DNA from: a virus
DNA: 64,000 bases
IMG/VR virus record: IMGVR_UViG_3300036791_001056
Coordinates: 82,954-146,953 of that record
Direction: 5' to 3' (one strand)
Shown one piece after another: positions 1 through 8,171 of this stretch. Numbering within the stretch: the first letter of the stretch is position 1; each line of letters begins with the position of its first letter. A program made the translations under genes and the position numbers. Under the pieces are notes generated by a model. The model saw only the letters and a program-made list of their open reading frames with translations. It was not told where the DNA came from and did no database searches.

Positions 1-15
1 GAAGCCTCCAAGAAT

Positions 16-819
16 TTAAAGGAGAATGAGTGATGCGAGAGCAGAGACGTCCTCGAAGCCCTGGCCAGCGAACTGGCTCAGCCACGAGAGCGCCTCAGTG
101 AGGCCGAAGAAGCGGTACGGCACCGCGATGTCGACCTCGGTCTGCGATCCCGAGCCCGGCAGGTTCATCGGCCAGTTGGTCCCGGACATGGTGCTGGAAG
201 ACGTCACCAACTCGGGAATCGAGATGTCGATGACGCCCTGCCCGCCGGTCTGCGAGCCACTGACGCCGGTGAAGATCTTCGCCTGCCGCATGGTGCCCTG
301 GCCAGCTGGCCGAGGGAACTTATTGCGAAAAACGGTATAAACAGGATAAATCAGACGCGAAGGCGCAACCAGGTCAAACGGGACCAGCCCGTTCACGGTC
401 CCGATGCCCAGGTTGCCCGCGGTGAAGCTCCTGACCAGGTCAGGAGTGACGCCGGGCAGTGAGGCGATGAGCTTCTGGATCGCCTCGGCAGGTGACGGCG
501 TGCTCAGCGCGGTCTGCAGGAAGCCGCGCTGGCTGAGGAAGTCCGGGCTCATGCCCTTGACCACCGCTGGGCGGTCGGTCATGCCCTGGTAAACGGCGCT
601 GCGCAGCTCGAGCGCTGCCTGCGCGGACTTCATCATGATCTGGCTGGGGTCAGTCAGCGGGGTGTTGATGCCCTCAGCGTAGGTGCAGCCCTTGACGAGG
701 TTGGGCATGCGGGCCTTGATGACGTCGCCCGCCCTGCTAGCGTGCGCGGCGTCGGCCTGTGCCTCCCTCGCCGGCATGGTGAGGTCGAGCCCCGGGCTCG
801 CCTCGAGAGTTGCCGCCAT
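16..819 (-). CDS. Major capsid protein, N-terminal part, reading frame stops early
   Basis: The 267-residue product matches the first half of an HK97-type major capsid protein of the actinophage kind: residues about 140-200 have the VPFDLVAPSRLIYPV and RNKFPRPAGQGTMRQ blocks, and the frame ends inside the usual GFEDV..LASLILL region. Family members normally run past 400 residues. ATG at 819 follows AAGGGAC. It is the last gene of the leftward head operon inside the window, just after the protease/scaffold gene. A TAA stops the frame 18 bases from the window edge. Skipping one T of the TTT run before it restores a capsid-like reading (ILLKFLEA). The alternatives are an intron or a sequence error. 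Confidence 0.85.
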   Translation of the reverse strand: MAATLEASPGLDLTMPAREAQADAAHASRAGDVIKARMPNLVKGCTYAEGINTPLTDPSQIMMKSAQAALELRSAVYQGMTDRPAVVKGMSPDFLSQRGFLQTALSTPSPAEAIQKLIASLPGVTPDLVRSFTAGNLGIGTVNGLVPFDLVAPSRLIYPVYTVFRNKFPRPAGQGTMRQAKIFTGVSGSQTGGQGVIDISIPELVTSSSTMSGTNWPMNLPGSGSQTEVDIAVPYRFFGLTEALSWLSQFAGQGFEDVSALASLILL

Positions 820-894
820 AGCGGTCCCTTCGGTTCTCAGCGCGGAGCGCTGTGCTGCTTGTGTGAGTCATGAGAGGTGACGGTTCCTTCGGTA

Positions 895-3800
895 TCAACT
901 GATTCCGCGGATCTTGAGGATCTCGCGCCAGGCAGCTTCCCGCTGCGCTGGGTATGGAGTGGTGCGCCAGTCGTGCTCCAACTCCATCAACCTCATGGCT
1001 TGAATGCGCTCCGCGCTCTCTGCCATGGTCGGCGCCGCCGGCGCCGAGGTCTGCATCTTCTGGATGGGCGCAGCGAGAGCCGCGCCCCGGTATGCGAACA
1101 CAGCCGGGTCAGGCTGCGCGCTCAGCTGGCTGAGCGTCTTCGCCTGCTTCTTCAGCAGCTTGGCCTGCCGCCGCACGGTCGCCTGCAGCTCGGTGAGCTG
1201 CTCGGTAATGACGTCCGGTGCCGCCGCGGTGAGCTCTACACTCTTAGTCACCAGCTCACCGGTAACCTGCTCACCCTTGGTGAGCTGGCGCGGCACCGCC
1301 GGCATCTTCATGGTCTCCGGCGCCGCGTCGGGCTCCTTCTTGGCGCCCTCACCGTGCATGGGACAGATGTCAGGGAACGTTTGCTGGATGTGATCGTGGA
1401 TCGCCTGCATCGCGGTGCGAGTGGTCTCGCGGCCCGCGTGAGAGTAGAACGTCCGGCCGGCCTTGGCGGCGACCACGTCGCTGATGGCCTTGCTCACCGC
1501 TGCTGACGCGCTGGGAACGCCGTTCGGAGTCCCGCTCCCCGGGCTCATCGCGGCGTGGCCATCGCTGAGGAACGGGCGCTTGAACTGCGCCGCCTCGATC
1601 TCGCCCGAGGTGATCGGCGTCTGGTTCGGGCTTCCGTAAGCCGGAGACGGCGCTGCGTGACCCGCGCTGATGTACGGCCGCTGGAATTGACCTGGCTGGC
1701 AAGCAGCGGGCGTCGGAGCAGTTCCCGGGCCCGGATTCGCGTCACCGAACGCCTTGTGCAGCTCCTCGTGCGCCTCCCACACGTCAGCGGGCACCGCGTG
1801 CTTCAGCGTGCTGGCGTGGTGACCGAGCTGCGCCGCGCGCGCTGCCTCGTGGTACGGCAGCGACGTGGCCATGTCCAGCGACTTGACCTGCCACTCCACC
1901 TCATTGATCTCAGCCGCGAGGCTGCGGTCCGGGTAGCACTTAACGATCATCTCCGGGCTGAACGCGGCGCACGTCATGTCGTGCAAGACGCCCATCGTCA
2001 TGGGAACGCCTGACTTGACGATGCGCGCCAGCGCCAGCGCCCCCGACTCGCTCTTCAGCGCCGGCGCCTCCAGCGGTCCGGGTGCCTCATGGTCATCGTC
2101 CTGCATGTGCGCGTCATCCTCGAGCGCCTCAACCGCAGCGCCGTCGGGCTCGCGGTGCGCGGGAGCCTCCTCGGTGTGCATGCCCCGGGCGCTCGCCGCC
2201 TCAGCGGGCGACTCACTCTTCTCGATGAGCTCAGCGCTCACCTCAGCGCTCTCGCTCTTCTTGACGCCCGTCTTATCAGGCGTCTCGCCCACGCTGCCGC
2301 CGGCCGGAGCGCCGCAGCCGGGACAGAACCGGCTCTTACCCTTCATCGCGCCGCCGCACTTACCGCACGTGACCTTGCCCTTCAGCGCCTCAGCTGCCAC
2401 GCTCTTCCTCACCCGCGTGCCGGACCCGCCGCAGTCCGGGCACTTCCGGTTACCGCCCATGATCTTACCGGCGCCTCTGCACGTCTTGCACTTCTTCCCG
2501 GCAGGCTTGAACGCCTTCTCAGCCGAGTCATCACTCACGCGGCGCGCCACGGCGCCGTCTCCGTCACCGTCCGCGTCGAAGAGCCCATCACCGTCGTGAT
2601 CAGCGTCACCGCTGCCCTCCACCACGATCTTGGTCTCCTTCTCGCCCTTCTCAACCGGATCGCCAGCAGTTGCCGTGCTCTCAGCCTTCTCAGCCGAGTC
2701 ATCAGCATCGCTGTCATCACTGCGATCAGCCACGCCGTTCACGTTGCCCGTGCCGCTGCAGTCCGGGCACTTCATGTGACCGTCACGGATCTTCCCGCCA
2801 CCGTGGCACGTAGTGCACGTGCCGCCGATCTTCAGGACCTCAGCCTCATCTGCCGTCTTAGCGGTGTCCGGTAGTGCTGCCACGAACTCGGGCCCCTTCT
2901 CGTGGGCGATGCGCTTAATGTTGGCCTGCAGCTGCTCGGTGGAGTAGTTGTCATCACCGGCGCGCCCCACCGACTGCCACGCGTCAGAGACGTCGCCCGG
3001 GCTGGTGATCGGGAATGACCGGTTGCGGCCGGCAAACGCCGAGCTGGGCAAGGTGGCGCGATCCACGCCGCCAGGATGCGTGTCCTCACCCACGTTGCCG
3101 GACTTGCGCTTGCCAATGATCCGCGCCAAGTCAGCCGGCGTGACGGCCACACTCACGTCCTCCGGCAGCTCGAGCGTCACCATCTTTTCTGCCACTGCTG
3201 CCGTCACACCGGCTCCTTTCCTCGTATAATCAGGCTTTGGGACGGCTCCCATGCCGTGAGTGTGGGCTAGCCCCCAGTCAACCAGCACACCGTCCCGCGT
3301 GACCGGCCGCAGCTGATGGTTCGTTACGGCCTCTTCTTGAGCGCGATGCATCTCTTCGTGCATGGCTACGAGCTCATCTTTGCCAGACTTCTTCTTACCA
3401 GTCCTCCGGCCAATGCCCGGCAGCCCGGAGTGGTACGAGTCCATGTGAGCCCGGAGAGCACCGGCGCTCATCCGGTCAGCCGTCGGGTGATCATTCGGGA
3501 TCGCGTCTCCGCCGATCTTCAGCCAGCCGTGCCGGAATGTGTCAGGAGTACCAGGAATGTGATGATCGTGGATGCTGTCCTTGGTAAGCACGCCGGTGCT
3601 GATCATCTTCTGGATGAACTCATCATTGCCCGTGATCTCACCGCTCAGCTCAGGTGACCCGTCCTTGGCCGCCTTCACGAGCTGAATGGCGCAGTTCTTG
3701 TTCGCGGGCCGGTCCACCAGGCTGATCTCCACGACCTGCCCGCCCTTGATGAGCCCGCCCCGGGCGCGCCCGTCGCGGACGATCTGCGGCCGCGCGATCC

Positions 3801-4149
3801 CGACCGAGTAGGCGCGCAGCGCTCCACCGAGGACCAGCTTCTGCGCGATGGGCTCGATAATCTTGGACTTGACCCACGTGCCGCCGTCGCCGTCCACGTC
3901 CATGTCCACGCCGACGCCCGCCGGGTCCCGCTGGGCGTTGTGCTGCACCCGGACGTTCGCCCCGTCGTTGAGCCAGTCGCGGATCGCCTTGGCCGCGAAG
4001 TCCGGGTCGATGATCTGCTCATCGCTGTCGAGCGCCCCGTCACTGGCCTTGCCGTACACGAGGACGTTGCCGTCGGCGTCCGTCTCAGCCTTGGCGATCG
4101 GGAAGCTGATGAACGTGAGCTCGCCGTCCGCTGTCAGGGTGGCTGCCAT
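895..4149 (-). CDS. Capsid maturation protease fused to a zinc-rich scaffold region
   Basis: The product has 1084 residues. The first ~170 form a capsid maturation protease domain of the actinophage type, with the probable catalytic His in VRVQHN (about 71) and Ser in AYSVGI (about 114), followed by VEISLVDRPANK. The middle carries two DnaJ-like zinc modules with paired CxxC motifs (about 444-466 and 552-578), an Asp-rich DADHDGDGLFDADGDGDG stretch that may bind calcium, and a zinc ribbon (CGKC...CPGC, about 592-614). The C terminus is Ala/Pro-rich with a short coiled coil (about 970-1007), as expected of a scaffold. The length is about three times that of a simple protease. ATG at 4149 follows AGAGGA. 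The gene sits directly before the capsid gene. The protease role is from family resemblance; what the zinc modules do is unknown. Confidence 0.85.
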   Translation of the reverse strand: MAATLTADGELTFISFPIAKAETDADGNVLVYGKASDGALDSDEQIIDPDFAAKAIRDWLNDGANVRVQHNAQRDPAGVGVDMDVDGDGGTWVKSKIIEPIAQKLVLGGALRAYSVGIARPQIVRDGRARGGLIKGGQVVEISLVDRPANKNCAIQLVKAAKDGSPELSGEITGNDEFIQKMISTGVLTKDSIHDHHIPGTPDTFRHGWLKIGGDAIPNDHPTADRMSAGALRAHMDSYHSGLPGIGRRTGKKKSGKDELVAMHEEMHRAQEEAVTNHQLRPVTRDGVLVDWGLAHTHGMGAVPKPDYTRKGAGVTAAVAEKMVTLELPEDVSVAVTPADLARIIGKRKSGNVGEDTHPGGVDRATLPSSAFAGRNRSFPITSPGDVSDAWQSVGRAGDDNYSTEQLQANIKRIAHEKGPEFVAALPDTAKTADEAEVLKIGGTCTTCHGGGKIRDGHMKCPDCSGTGNVNGVADRSDDSDADDSAEKAESTATAGDPVEKGEKETKIVVEGSGDADHDGDGLFDADGDGDGAVARRVSDDSAEKAFKPAGKKCKTCRGAGKIMGGNRKCPDCGGSGTRVRKSVAAEALKGKVTCGKCGGAMKGKSRFCPGCGAPAGGSVGETPDKTGVKKSESAEVSAELIEKSESPAEAASARGMHTEEAPAHREPDGAAVEALEDDAHMQDDDHEAPGPLEAPALKSESGALALARIVKSGVPMTMGVLHDMTCAAFSPEMIVKCYPDRSLAAEINEVEWQVKSLDMATSLPYHEAARAAQLGHHASTLKHAVPADVWEAHEELHKAFGDANPGPGTAPTPAACQPGQFQRPYISAGHAAPSPAYGSPNQTPITSGEIEAAQFKRPFLSDGHAAMSPGSGTPNGVPSASAAVSKAISDVVAAKAGRTFYSHAGRETTRTAMQAIHDHIQQTFPDICPMHGEGAKKEPDAAPETMKMPAVPRQLTKGEQVTGELVTKSVELTAAAPDVITEQLTELQATVRRQAKLLKKQAKTLSQLSAQPDPAVFAYRGAALAAPIQKMQTSAPAAPTMAESAERIQAMRLMELEHDWRTTPYPAQREAAWREILKIRGIS

Positions 4150-4168
4150 AGGTGTCCTCTGGTATAGT
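4140..4168 (+). promoter_or_regulatory. Promoter of the 4176 gene, embedded in the protease gene start
   Basis: The -10 hexamer TATAGT (4163-4168) has an extended TGG upstream; the -35 at 17 bp spacing is poor (TGGCTG). The site overlaps the first codons of the leftward protease gene. Only 7 bases separate the -10 from the GTG start at 4176, so the transcript should be leaderless. Confidence 0.55.
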
Positions 4169-4175
4169 TTGGCTG

Positions 4176-4511
4176 GTGAGTTCTAAGTCAGCGCACCGGA
4201 AGAGACGTCACCAGCACAAGAAGCGCATAGCTCAAGTGATCACTGATCACGCTCCCACGCTGCCTATGGACGTGATGCGCAGGCGCAGCAGCGCTGAGCG
4301 CGCCCCAGCGCTGCTGCAGCAGCTCGCTGACGTCATGAACGCGTGTGAAGCGTCCGGTGTGCTGATCAAGCCCGCCCATGGGGCCATCCTCACCCAGTTT
4401 GGCTATCTATTCTGGCTGCAGCACGATCACGTAGGCGACGGCGGGAGCTGGCAGGTGCGCACCCGCCGGCTGACTGAGCTGGCACTGCCTGATGATGACG
4501 ATCTTACTTAA
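4176..4511 (+). CDS. Small unknown protein on the opposite strand to the head operon
   Basis: The product has 111 residues and a strongly basic N terminus (SSKSAHRKRRHQHKKR), followed by a mixed, possibly helical region ending in DDDDLT. I do not recognise the family. The GTG start at 4176 is chosen because it lies 7 bases after a TATAGT -10 element and has no Shine-Dalgarno sequence, so translation should be leaderless. It is the only plus-strand gene between the protease and capsid-accessory genes and ends 3 bases from the end of the convergent 4515 gene. It may be an inserted cargo gene. Confidence 0.6.
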   Translation: MSSKSAHRKRRHQHKKRIAQVITDHAPTLPMDVMRRRSSAERAPALLQQLADVMNACEASGVLIKPAHGAILTQFGYLFWLQHDHVGDGGSWQVRTRRLTELALPDDDDLT

Positions 4512-4514
4512 AAC

Positions 4515-4883
4515 TCACCCAGCGTGCTGAGCGCGCAGTGACTCCCACTCACCTACGGCCTTGGCCGCTGCGGCGCGAACCTCGGGCGTGACCTTGCCCC
4601 GCCCGCTAGCCCAGCGCTTCACCGATCCTACAGCGGTGGCAATGGCCTGTGACTCGCTCATCCCGCCTCGGATGAGCGCGTGAGCGATGTTCTGAATGTA
4701 AGCGGGCAGCTGGTCAGACTTACTGCCCCAGAGCCCGTGCGTGCCGAGCGGGCGGTGCGTGGTGCTGAGCTCGGGCGTCTCGGCTGACTTAACGACGGCG
4801 CCCTCATCTGGCCACTCAGATGTGGTCAAGATCTCACCCGGGTCATCTGAGTACGGGTTGCCGGGCGCGTCGCGGGTGGTCAC
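4515..4883 (-). CDS. Small head-region accessory protein
   Basis: The product has 122 residues. An acidic, Pro-rich N terminus leads into a conserved-looking helical domain (about 45-122) with LWGSKSDQLPAYIQNIAHAL, ..ESQAIATAVGSVKRW.. and KVTPEVRAAAAKAVGEWE. This domain recurs in actinophage head clusters next to protease and portal genes. Its function is not known to me. The GTG start overlaps the stop of the 4880 gene by four bases (GTGA), so the two are translationally coupled. Confidence 0.75.
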   Translation of the reverse strand: MTTRDAPGNPYSDDPGEILTTSEWPDEGAVVKSAETPELSTTHRPLGTHGLWGSKSDQLPAYIQNIAHALIRGGMSESQAIATAVGSVKRWASGRGKVTPEVRAAAAKAVGEWESLRAQHAG

Positions 4884-7800
4884 GAGATCACCTCATTCGT
4901 GCGGCTGGGCAGCAGATGCATCACGAGATCACCGAACACCCGCGCTGGCCGGCGCGGGTTCATCTTCATGGTGTACTCGCTCCACAGCTCGGCGGCTAGC
5001 TCGAAGTCATCACTGGCTCCGTACTTCGATACCCTCTCACTGATCGCGCGCTTATTGGCACTCACCCAGTCACCGCGCAGATAATAGTTGCGCTGTGGGC
5101 GCGAGATCCCGATCGCGGCCGCCACTTGCTCCCAGATGTGCCAGTATGCCTCATTATTGCCACTGGTAAGCAGCTCCCTCAGCTGAAAGTCCACACCGTG
5201 CCCGAACTCGTGCGCCAGCGTCTGGTCCACGGCGCTGTGCCCGGGATCTGCGCCCGACCACCAGCCCGACTCGTTGTTGTACCTGCTCGCCTGCTCACGC
5301 CGCTCCCGGTTGGCTGGGAACGCCAGCTTGGTGCTGACGGTGATCGCGCGCGACGCTAGCTGATGCGTCGCCAGTGTCGTGGAGCGCCCGCTGCCGAGCC
5401 TGGTGCTAACGGTAATGCTAGTCCGCGCCACGAGGTTCGGGACGTACCGGCCCTGCCAAGCGGTAGCGTGGTTGATGGTCTTCCGGATGGCGTTCCGGGT
5501 GTCATTGTTGGGTGAGATGCTCGGCGGGACCGTCAGCAGCTCGTAACCCTTGAATCGTGCCCAGTCAGGAATAACATCGAGCGGCTTAGGCACAGCAGAG
5601 CTGAGCGCAGCCGCAATCGCTGCTCGCACCTCAGCGTCACGAGCCTCCTGGTAACGCAGCACATCAGCGCGCAAGCTAACGATCCGCCGCGTGAGCTCAG
5701 GCGCGCCAGCTTGATCAGCGCGGTGACCAGCCACCGTAAGGTGCGTGTCAACCACGCCGAACTGGTCACGCACCAAGCTAAGCCCAACCTGCCCCAGTGT
5801 GTTCAGCGCGCGGCTCAGATCAGCTCGGCGCGGGTCGCCTGCTGCCTCAAACTCGCGCGACACGTCATTGATCAGCTGCTCGAGCGAGTCGTGCAGCTGG
5901 CTCATCGTTGGTACGGGAGTGCTGGGCGCAGCCGGGCGCGGCAGTTCAGCTGGTGCCGGGGCAGTGGGCGCCGCTGGCGGCAGCGGCGCAGCAGGTGTGC
6001 CTGGCTGCTGAAGACTGCTCAGTGCCTGGTGCAGCTGGTCAATGTGAGTGGCCGACTGCTCATCATCTGCGCGGCCGTGGGCCTGGGACAGCGCGCTCAG
6101 CGCACCCGCGTGATCGCCAGCAGCGAGCCGCTCTTGCGCCTGCAGCAGCTTATCTTGAACGTTAGGCTGCGCACTAGCGGTCAGCATGTGCATGTTGTGA
6201 TACAGCACCACTGCTTGGGACGCCTCTTGCCGCGATGTGAAGTGCCCGAGGACAGTGGACTTGCCCATGATCGGTGACGTGTACTTGATCTTATAGCCCG
6301 GGTCACCCGGCTCTCTCTTCAAGTCCCGGCCGATGACGTGTCCCGACGGCGCCACCGTCTTGCCACCGTGAGTCTGCCGCCGCGCCTCTTGATACCTCCC
6401 GCAGGGAGGCCGCACGCAGATGTAGCCGTGGATGTAGCCCTCGGGACCGACCTTCAGCAGGTCTGCGATGCGGATCTTAATCTTCCCGCCAGTGGTGCGC
6501 GCAGCAAACGATACCGGCTCCCACTCCGCCTTATTCGCTGAGCTCGCTCCCTGGTGCACCTGGAACGAGTGGGCCTGGAACCACGGATCAGCCGCGTTGT
6601 CTGACGGCGCGAACCCGATGTACGCCTTCACCGGCCGGCGCTCTTGCCGGTACGCCAGCGCCCGGTGATGCCCGTCGATGACCACATCTCTCTGGTTTCC
6701 CGGGACGCGGACGAGGATGACCGGGTTGACGTCCTGCCCGCCGCTGCGGATGCGCTCAGCGAAGCGCGCCACGCGCTGCCGCTGGTGATGCGCCGCCCAC
6801 GAGTTCTCTGAGTCCCAGTCAATAGCGGTGAGCGGAACGTTGACCGGGCCCACCCAGCGCAGCTGCCGGACCCACGCGATTCCCTTGGGCTCGTAATTCG
6901 CGAGGAGCTGCTGGTAGATGTGCTCAGCATCCACGGGCGTCTGGTCACGCAGGTCAGCAGCGCTCTTTTCGACGTTGACGCTTGACCCCGCGTCAGCGCC
7001 CGTCAAGCTCACGTAGATCACGTTGCCCAACCGCCGGTCGACCCGGAATGACGAGCCTCTCGGCAGAATGAGCTCGCTCTCGCTCGCCTTACCGTGAATC
7101 ATGTGCTGGCCGGCTGGTGTGGTTATGACCAAGATCACCGGTGTGCCGCCGATCGCAGCCGGCCCGATCGCTGGGTCCATGCCCGCTGACCGCTGCTCAC
7201 CAAACCGCCTAGCCATCGCTGGGTTGGTAGTAACAGAGGTGTACGCCAGCTCGCGGAACGTCTTACCGGGAGTCAGCGCATCACTGGCGGCCTGATGCAC
7301 CGCCAGCCCGCGGTAGAACGTTCCCTGCTCACTCGCCGTGGACAGCGCCAGCGCCTCATCGGTCTCTCTGACGAACGGCACGTCACTCTTACCAGCGCGC
7401 AGCTCGGAGTTGATCATGCTGTTGCCGCGCGGGTCGATGTACGCATCAACTGCGTGATCCAGCTGAGCACGCTTACCAGAGCTGACATTAGTGACAGCCA
7501 ATGACGGCGCTAGCACGCTCTTCAGCTTTACCGGCTTAACCACCGGCTTGAACTCGTTGTGATACTGCGCCAAGAAGCGCAGTGCGATCTCTTCAGACGG
7601 CGCGTCGGCCGCGATCTTCCCATCGTAAAATGACTTAGTGCTGCTGAACGGGCGGCGCCTCACGCTCGCCACTACTACGCCGCTCGGCACATGCTTAACC
7701 TGATCACCGTCAATGCGCAGGTCACCAGCATTAATGTGACCCAGCTCTTCCAGCGCGCTCTTACCGAGAACTGCCTTGGTTCCGTCATCAAACGTAACTC

Positions 7801-8017
7801 GCACCTGATCATCACGTCGCCCAGTGATGATCCCGTGCCCACGCTCTGGGTGAGTGATCTCATCGCCGCGCTTCCCGCACGGTGGCCTCACGCACACCCA
7901 GCCGTGAACGTAGCCCTCCGAGCCCACCTTGATCATGTCAGCTAGCTGCGGAAGATTGAGCGAGACTGCTGCACTACCGGTCACGCGGGGCACATGCTGC
8001 CAGCTCAGCGTGACCAT
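4880..8017 (-). CDS. Giant modular protein: ADP-ribosyltransferase-like, ParB-like and HEFGH metallopeptidase domains
   Basis: The product has 1045 residues. A boundary motif (ADMIKVGSEGYVHGWVC.RPPCG, about 26-47) opens the protein. Residues about 230-325 look like an ADP-ribosyltransferase: FYRG (Arg), AYTSVTT (Ser/Thr) and SESEL, the E-x-E pair of arginine-specific enzymes. Residues about 400-460 look like a ParB/sulfiredoxin-fold domain with DGHHRALAY. A second boundary motif lies at about 515-541. A Pro-rich linker and helical region precede a C-terminal HEFGH zinc-metallopeptidase motif (about 936). ATG at 8017 follows AAGGAA. Its position in the head operon suggests a virion-packaged effector; that role is inferred. 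No signal peptide is seen. Confidence 0.75.
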   Translation of the reverse strand: MVTLSWQHVPRVTGSAAVSLNLPQLADMIKVGSEGYVHGWVCVRPPCGKRGDEITHPERGHGIITGRRDDQVRVTFDDGTKAVLGKSALEELGHINAGDLRIDGDQVKHVPSGVVVASVRRRPFSSTKSFYDGKIAADAPSEEIALRFLAQYHNEFKPVVKPVKLKSVLAPSLAVTNVSSGKRAQLDHAVDAYIDPRGNSMINSELRAGKSDVPFVRETDEALALSTASEQGTFYRGLAVHQAASDALTPGKTFRELAYTSVTTNPAMARRFGEQRSAGMDPAIGPAAIGGTPVILVITTPAGQHMIHGKASESELILPRGSSFRVDRRLGNVIYVSLTGADAGSSVNVEKSAADLRDQTPVDAEHIYQQLLANYEPKGIAWVRQLRWVGPVNVPLTAIDWDSENSWAAHHQRQRVARFAERIRSGGQDVNPVILVRVPGNQRDVVIDGHHRALAYRQERRPVKAYIGFAPSDNAADPWFQAHSFQVHQGASSANKAEWEPVSFAARTTGGKIKIRIADLLKVGPEGYIHGYICVRPPCGRYQEARRQTHGGKTVAPSGHVIGRDLKREPGDPGYKIKYTSPIMGKSTVLGHFTSRQEASQAVVLYHNMHMLTASAQPNVQDKLLQAQERLAAGDHAGALSALSQAHGRADDEQSATHIDQLHQALSSLQQPGTPAAPLPPAAPTAPAPAELPRPAAPSTPVPTMSQLHDSLEQLINDVSREFEAAGDPRRADLSRALNTLGQVGLSLVRDQFGVVDTHLTVAGHRADQAGAPELTRRIVSLRADVLRYQEARDAEVRAAIAAALSSAVPKPLDVIPDWARFKGYELLTVPPSISPNNDTRNAIRKTINHATAWQGRYVPNLVARTSITVSTRLGSGRSTTLATHQLASRAITVSTKLAFPANRERREQASRYNNESGWWSGADPGHSAVDQTLAHEFGHGVDFQLRELLTSGNNEAYWHIWEQVAAAIGISRPQRNYYLRGDWVSANKRAISERVSKYGASDDFELAAELWSEYTMKMNPRRPARVFGDLVMHLLPSRTNEVIS

Positions 8018-8027
8018 CGCAGTTTCC

Positions 8028-8171
8028 TTACTGAGAGTCGTCCTCTGGGCCGCCCTGATCGTGTGACGTGTCGATGCCCGCCTCCGCTGCCGCCGCGTTC
8101 AAGTCACGCAGCCAGTTCTGGTTGCCCGGGTCGTCATCGATGTTGCCGATATCGATTGGCTGCTCACTCAC
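8028..8171 (-). CDS. 47-residue acidic protein between two giant genes
   Basis: The reading frame from GTG 8171 encodes an acidic 47-residue peptide (starts SEQPIDIGNIDDD, contains NWLRDLNAAAAEAG). The GTG overlaps the stop of the 8168 gene by four bases and its own stop lies 10 bases before the 8017 start, so it fits the coupled operon exactly. No family is recognised. Confidence 0.6.
   Translation of the reverse strand: MSEQPIDIGNIDDDPGNQNWLRDLNAAAAEAGIDTSHDQGGPEDDSQ

Noticed and set aside
1-20. Group I intron in the capsid gene
   Set aside because: The exon ends in U, but the nearby GGAG does not give a clean P1 pairing and a one-base indel also explains the stop; not called as a feature.
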